The translations under genes and the position numbers were made by a program. This document shows positions 58,338-64,000 of a stretch of DNA of 64,000 nucleotides, one piece after another. The stretch's first letter is position 1, and each line of letters starts with the position of its first letter. The notes beneath the pieces were generated by a model, which saw only the letters and a program-made list of their open reading frames with translations, was not told where the DNA came from and did not search any database. Source of the DNA: Emmonsiellopsis sp. PD_33 (Eukaryota > Ascomycota > Eurotiomycetes > Onygenales > Ajellomycetaceae); assembly GCA_032988165.1 (NCBI GenBank), contig JANTQF010000028.1, positions 124,001-188,000 on the forward strand, read 5' to 3'.

Positions 58338-61300
58338 CTAAACCTCCTCCGTCACCCGCCTCGGCACCCCATGGCTCCTGCTCCCACTAACACTCGACCT
58401 CGAACTCTCGGGGCCAACACTCTTCTCACTGCCCCTCGTAAGCGTGCGTGCAAAGGAGAAGAATCCCTGCCGAAGCCCAAGCTCGTGGCTTGGCCAGTGG
58501 CGTCGGACTCCCGTAGCAGCAACACCACCGTAATCCTCTCCCTCCGCAAACCAGCCCGTCCGCCGCTTGATAGCCTTCCACGCCTCGATTCCAAGAACGA
58601 ATACAAAAATGGAACCAAATGCCAGGCCCCATTCCCAGGTAATGCCCTTGTGCTTGAAGACCTTTGTGTTGAGACCGGGGATGTAGACGGCGGGGAAGAC
58701 GGAGAGGGCGCCGATGACGACGGCCCAGAAGAGGAACTGGTTCTCCCACACGTCGTGGAAGAAGGGGATTGAGGGAACACGGTCCTCGCTACGATCGCGG
58801 AGAGGGTCGAGGTGGAACATGCTGTTACGGAGGTGTTTGAATTCCCAGGCGGAAATAAGGATGAGCCAGGTAAGTTCAGCGAATACGGCAGCACGGGCGC
58901 GGAAAACGACATCACAGGTGCCGTTGTCACCCTCGTTGCAATCGTGGCCAAGGCTGACTTTTCCGTCTCCTGCTCCGTATACGATAATGACGAACGTGAG
59001 AAGTGTACACGCTCCCATGATTATACCGTAGATCACCATGTCCGTGATAATTTGCCAAGTGAAAACACCCTTCTTGGTATCATGCGGTGGTCGGTGCATG
59101 ACAGCTGAAGAGGCCTTTTCTCGGCCCAGACCAAAGGCAGGGAAGGAAGATGTCAACATGTTGATCCACAGAATCTGTAGCGGGGAGAGCGGAAATACGG
59201 AAACCTGATTCTCGTCTTGGAACCCGAGTCCGACGATGAGAAGCACAACCTCGCCCACATTGGATGTGAGGAGATGGAGGATAAATTTCTGAATGTTCTC
59301 AAACATGCGTCGGCCTTCCTCAATTGCATTAACAATAGAGGCAAAATTGTCATCAGTGAGCACGATATCCGAAGCGGATTTGGCTACATCCGAACCGGCC
59401 ATACCCATAGCGATACCAACATCTGCAGCTTGGAGCGAGGGAGCATCGTTGACACCGTCTCCTGTCATAGCACAATACCGTTGTCGACGGTGGAGGGCAC
59501 CTATCATCCGAGTTTTCGTATCAGGGGCGCATCGGGCGATAACCAGGGGTAAGGAGGGCAAAGCGTCAATCTCGGCGTCGCTCATGCCGTCGAATTCAGA
59601 TGCTGTTTTCACGAGAGAGCCAGCTTCTTCCGCAGATAGAGCTCCAGGGTTGCGAGGAAGGATACCGACTTCTTTGGCAATAGCGGTTGCAGTTGCTGGA
59701 TGATCACCGGTAAGCATGTGGACACGAATTCCTGCCATGGTACATTCTGTAGACACAAAATTAGCAATCATATTTACGAAATGAGTTGAAAAGGGATGAC
59801 TAAAACATACCTTTCACAGCATCCTTTGTTTCCAATCGAGGAGGATCATATAGACCGGCCAGACCAAGAAGGGTCAAGTCACTCTCAATATCCTCTCGTG
59901 GGATATTTGCATGAGGGTCAAAATCAGCAGGGCCGGCCTTTTTCGCAATTGCAAGGACACGCAGTCCCTGCTCAGCAAGGAAATCCATCTGCTCGAGGAT
60001 CTTCTCCTTAGTTTCCGGTGTCATTGGCTCTTGATGATTTCCGGTTCCAACGGTGGTGCAAAGATCCAAGATTCTTTCCACAGCACCTTTGGTGAAAATG
60101 ATTGTTCCAGATCCATCTCCGTGTCTGTAGACAACGGACATGCGTTTGACGCTGCTATCAAATGGATACTCAGACAGCTGCTTCCAGCCCTGCTGCGTCT
60201 CGAGGACCTTTTTACCAAGACCAAATCGGTGGGCAAACACCTGGAGCGCAATCTCAGTGGGGTCACCCATGGTCTGCCATCTGTCGGTCTCCTGATCAAG
60301 TCGAACGGTTGCGAGATTACACAGCGCTGCAGAGTGGATAAATTGCTCCAATTCTGGAACCACCTCGGGAAGGCTAGCCTCTTCGCTATCCTCCTCGACC
60401 TCGGGCTTTTCCTCGTTGCGTTCCTCAATTCGACGTTGATCACGCTCCTCTTTTTCGGCAGGGATGTCGAATTTCAAGGCAGCAGCAGAACGCAGTGTGT
60501 CTTGCTCCGCGCGTCTGCGTTCGCGCTCCTGCTCAGCTTCCACCTTGGAGGCTGGCGGTTGTCCCAAAGTGATAATTCCTCTCGTGGGATTGTTGGCATC
60601 GTCAGATTTGTGTAGGCTATAAATTCCAACACCGGGGATCCATGCCTTTCTTGTCACCATTTGCCCCTGTGTTAAAGTTCCGGTTTTATCAGAGCAAATG
60701 TTAGTGACGCCTCCCAAAGCCTCGAGCGCGCTCAGCTGTCTGACGACAACTCGGCGTTTCCGCATTTGCGTCATACCCACGACCATCGTGATCGTCAAGA
60801 CGGCAATAAGAGATTCGGGAATGATAGCAATACCTAGAACAGTTTAGTTAGAACACTTAACAAGATAGGGTTCCCAAAACATACCAGTAGAGATTGCGTA
60901 GATGGCGACCTCATCCGTAACATGGAAGCGGTTGACGCCAAACACAATGATAGCCAACAAAATAGCACATCCAAACAGCGTATAGGCCAACTTGCTGAGC
61001 TTGATCTGCAAAGGCGTTCCCTCAGTGAGACCGAGGAATTTGCCAATGGAATCCCAGGTGCGGAGAGCACCGCCCTTGAAAGGTTGCCAGGTTCCATACT
61101 TCCTTCGAGACATGGAGCGGCCGGCCTTGCGCTTTTTGCCCTGCATGGATTGTGCGATCTTTCCAATTTCCGTGAACATGCCAGTGAAGACGATTATGCC
61201 ACGACCGCGACCCTTGGTGACAGTTGAGGAAGAGTAAGCCATGTTTATCCGGTCACCAACCCCAGTGTCCAGCTCGGTGCCGGTGGGGTTAAAATCGATA

Positions 61301-62240
61301 TCCTTAGCTACAGGCATAGCTTCGCCAGTGAGGATCTTTTCATCGCACTCGAGGTTCATAGACTCTATAAGTCGAATATCGGCGGGCACAGTGTCACCCA
61401 TTTTTATTTGAACGATATCACCGGGGACGACTTCACCAGACGGGATGGTGATTTCATGGCCGTTTCGGATCACAGTTGCGGACGGGGACGAAAGGGATCG
61501 GAGAGAGTCCATCTTCTTCTCGGCTTTGAATTCTTGGTAAAACCCGATGAGGACGTTTATGACGATAACAGCCGTGATGACACCCCCTTCAACGTAATCG
61601 GAAACACCATAGGATAGGGCCATAGCTAAAACGAGGACCTATCTCCAGAGAATAGTATTACTATATATGTTCCCAACATGATATACATATCGAAATTTCG
61701 AAAGCATGTAAAATATAACCAGAAAAGAAGGGAAAGTAGTAATAGCTCTTCCACATTCTAGGGAAGAAGCGGAGTCACAGTGAAGACACATCTACAGCCA
61801 CCCAAGACCTAATGAGGCTGGCAAACTACGTTCTCTTTGATCCCCGGTCTCATATCCAAAAGAACATGGCAAAAATACCACGGAACAATCAGAAAGGAGA
61901 GTGGGGACCAGGAAAAACGAAGCAACCAAAACAGCAGGCAATAAAGGACAGTGTGTTGATGCACGAACTGGGTTTATTTTATGGTAGGGGATGGAAAAGC
62001 ACGTACCAATATCATCGCATTCGAAATCTGTTTTCCCAACAGAGTATACCACTTGACACCCCCTTCACCTTCTAGTCGGTTGGGGCCATATCTGCCCTGC
62101 AGCTCGGGGATTTTGGCATCGGATAAGCCGGTTTCGTTGTTGGTATGGAGGAGTGAGGCGAGCTCGTCTACAGAGCAGAGAAAGGGGTGCCTTTCATACA
62201 CCTGTTTGGCGTTGCCATCTTTGGCATCTTTGCCACCCAT
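58338..62240 (-). CDS. ENA: ENA-type sodium/potassium-exporting P-type ATPase
   Basis: Exons 62240-62007, 61638-60885, 60833-59811 and 59746-58338 encode 1139 aa; introns are 368, 51 and 64 nt, GT-AG. ENA (type IID) pumps expel Na+ or K+ across the plasma membrane using ATP and support salt and alkaline tolerance. The N-terminal cation-ATPase domain (HPFLCSVDELASLL) is followed by helices 1-2 across the first junction (NAMILVLVLAMALSYGVSDY), the actuator TGEA loop, IPESL in helix 4, and the phosphorylation site ICSDKTGTLTQG with D378. The N-domain carries a charged insert (EERDQRRIEERNEEKPEVEE); then come MLTGDHPATA, MTGDGVNDAPSLQAADVGIA and six C-terminal helices. Length fits the family. The start is ATG 62240. 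The 368-nt first intron is unusually long for this window. Confidence 0.93.
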
Positions 62241-63300
62241 CACGGATCCTTCTTCTCGAGGATACTAGGGTCTTATCAAAGCAGCGAGTTTGGGTTCTAT
62301 ATCAAACGAGCGGCTGTAAATGTATGTGGCAGTTGTTTCTACCGGAGTTATTAACCGTAGTCGGACGAGGCAGAATGATAGAATGGTCCAAAGGGCCGGA
62401 CTGTGTAGTTCAGAGATTTAAAAACGAAAGGGTACTGGGCCAGTAAACCCATTCGAGTGACCTGACTATATAAATAGGCAACGGTTAGCCGGGAAGTCTT
62501 TTTTGACGAGAACGAAGCGTAAATAGCTATTAGATGACGTACCGGACAAAGTCTATACAGCAAGTCTAAGGTGCCGTTGCAAGATACAAGGATCGAGGGG
62601 GGGCTGGTGGCCAGTATCAAGCCGGACACGCAGCAGAGATAGAGAGGACGGGAAGTCTTATCTACCCCGGAGGACAGAGGAAAGGTTGAGATAACTGGGA
62701 AGAGAGAGTAATTCCTAGTCGAGGCCAGTTTAGCGCAGAAAGGATGTCCGTAGCTGAGAACGGGAGCAAGAACCAGCAGACGGCGGGCAGGCACGGGGGT
62801 TTATATAGCCAGGCCGGGAACTGGGAAGGGAAGCCGCGGAGGTGGAGGGGGCCCACAATGATGACAGAGCCGAGTGTTGCCCCCTCCCCCCCCCCCGCCC
62901 ATTGGCCTGACCCATGGGCCCAGGGGCTAACTCTCCGAGCTGGCTGGTGGAAAGCTCTTGGCGCTTGGCGTGCTCCCGCCAGCTCCCCACGCGGTGGGGA
63001 TTCTATCATCTCTGTGCATTCTATTATCTATACCCTGTTAGCCGAGACTCTTCCGGCTTTTTCTCTTACTTCATCACTCATGCAACCATGCCACGAATGC
63101 CTGTTGGTGATCGTCAACCCCCAAGTGCAGCCGCCGTCGATTGGTCAATGGCAGACACTTTGGACGATCCGGGGGACGCAAGCAAAGCCAACCGGGGATA
63201 TGCTTTGCTTAAACAATGAGCCTAGACTCAATCTTTGGGTGGCGAACCACCACGCCAACCAGGTTTAAGGCGTGATGTGATTTCTCTCGTCGTTGCTGAA
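62241..63300. promoter_or_regulatory. Upstream region of the ENA gene
   Basis: About 1 kb before the minus-strand ENA start. It contains C/G homopolymer runs (about 62880-62898) and GC-rich blocks. ENA genes are usually controlled by salt and pH through upstream sites, but no site could be assigned with confidence. Short frames here are not supported. Confidence 0.3.
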
Positions 63301-63354
63301 TTCAAGAACAAGTTCGAAGGATGGCAGGGGCCCCGCTAGCGTCTTGGCGGGGGG

Positions 63355-63683
63355 CACGTGGGCTCTTGGCGCCGTCCGCTTCGACGATAAGGCAGACTGG
63401 GCGGGAGGAACCTTGGGAGTCCTTCCAGAAACTTCATATTTGCCCATGAAAAACCCGTCCCGGTGGCCCCAACAGCCAAGCCTTTCCTTTCCCTTCCCCT
63501 GCTCTGCACTCTCTTGGCGGAATCCTTTATCAGCATTTCCGCCCGCTGCCCGCGCCCCTTCCTGTGTCGCCAAGCCGCCAAGCATCCCCCCATTGACCAG
63601 CGGAAAGCCGCCAAGGGCCACGTGATGGAGCGCCCCCTCCGCGTGGTTGAGTCACAGCCAATAGCGGGGCGGCGGTGACGTCA
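63355..63683. promoter_or_regulatory. Cluster of promoter elements near the right edge
   Basis: Within about 330 bp are two CACGTG E-boxes (63355-63360, 63619-63624), TGAGTCA (63648-63654), CCAAT (63658-63662) and a full TGACGTCA (63676-63683). The density suggests a promoter, probably for a gene starting beyond 64000, since no coding frame follows inside the window. The sites were matched by eye and binding is inferred. Confidence 0.4.
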
Positions 63684-64000
63684 GTGCGCAGGGGAGGGAG
63701 GGGCCCGAGTGGCGGAACAGGCTTGGCGACCTGCTTAGCTCAGCAACGCCAGGCAGGGATAGGTAGGAGCCGAGCGGGACACCAAATGCAGGAAGTGTTC
63801 GGGGTGCATTGATTGCACCATTGCCCATCCCTCTGCCATATGCCTTGTGCGTATCCTATCCTAGGTTTAATACATTTTGTACTAGTAACTAACCTTTACA
63901 CACACCGCATTTTTAACCCAATTCCCATCCCACACATGAATAGAAACAGGTGGAACTTGAAACGTTCAAACCCGGCCCAATACATAACCCAACCCAGGGT
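63684..64000. other. Right edge, no gene visible
   Basis: Sequence becomes less GC-rich after 63.8 kb. Nothing coding is seen; it may be the 5' UTR of an off-window gene. Confidence 0.4.

Noticed and set aside
63090..63219. 43-residue ORF MPRMPVGDRQPPSAAAV...
   Set aside because: Short, with no family resemblance and in promoter-like sequence.

Overview
The window looks like a chromosome segment of a filamentous ascomycete, most likely a eurotiomycete and possibly Onygenales. The grounds are short GT-AG introns (mostly 50-80 nt), a Zn2Cys6-type/fungal_trans regulator, an ENA-type sodium P-ATPase, and repeats in which CpG has been almost completely converted to TpG/CpA, the footprint of repeat-induced point mutation (RIP). 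The species cannot be fixed by reading alone. No rRNA, convincing tRNA or CRISPR array was seen.

Layout. 1-4.13 kb is a strongly AT-rich, CpG-free repeat remnant holding an 81-bp minisatellite and a probable LTR at its right edge. 4.66-10.9 kb has three housekeeping-type genes: a PP4 regulatory subunit R2 and, divergent from it, a protein like the SARA C-terminal domain, then a convergent DUF1479 oxygenase. 11.7-13.5 kb is a gene graveyard: a locally duplicated pseudogene with a sharply bounded CpG-free block, then a broken membrane/coiled-coil gene. 14.1-16.3 kb is a fungal transcription factor with an incomplete zinc cluster. 16.4-21.5 kb is one five-exon gene encoding a kinase-Sel1-ankyrin-TPR-MYND protein of 1578 aa. 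21.5-29 kb holds no supported gene. 29.1-37.5 kb has an ELL-type elongation factor, an RMD1/RMD8-type DUF155 membrane protein and a four-finger C2H2 factor. 37.5-42 kb has no supported gene.

42,068-47,736 is a complete Ty1/copia retrotransposon with 167-bp LTRs and a perfect 5-bp target duplication, dead through RIP. 47.7-56.5 kb is gene-poor but holds degraded ORFs and a six-exon gene with two 18-nt microexons. 56.6-62.2 kb has COQ3 and an ENA sodium ATPase, both on the minus strand. The right end is promoter-like sequence.

The conserved genes are independent housekeeping functions: phosphatase regulation, transcription elongation, ubiquinone synthesis, cation export and an organelle membrane protein. 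The unusual material lies in two accessory islands, 11-21.5 kb and 51-56 kb. The most interesting items are the multi-domain non-RD kinase, the copia element whose LTRs record where RIP stopped, and the microexon gene. Exon coordinates were derived by joining conserved reading frames across GT-AG (once GC-AG) junctions by eye; none is supported by RNA data.
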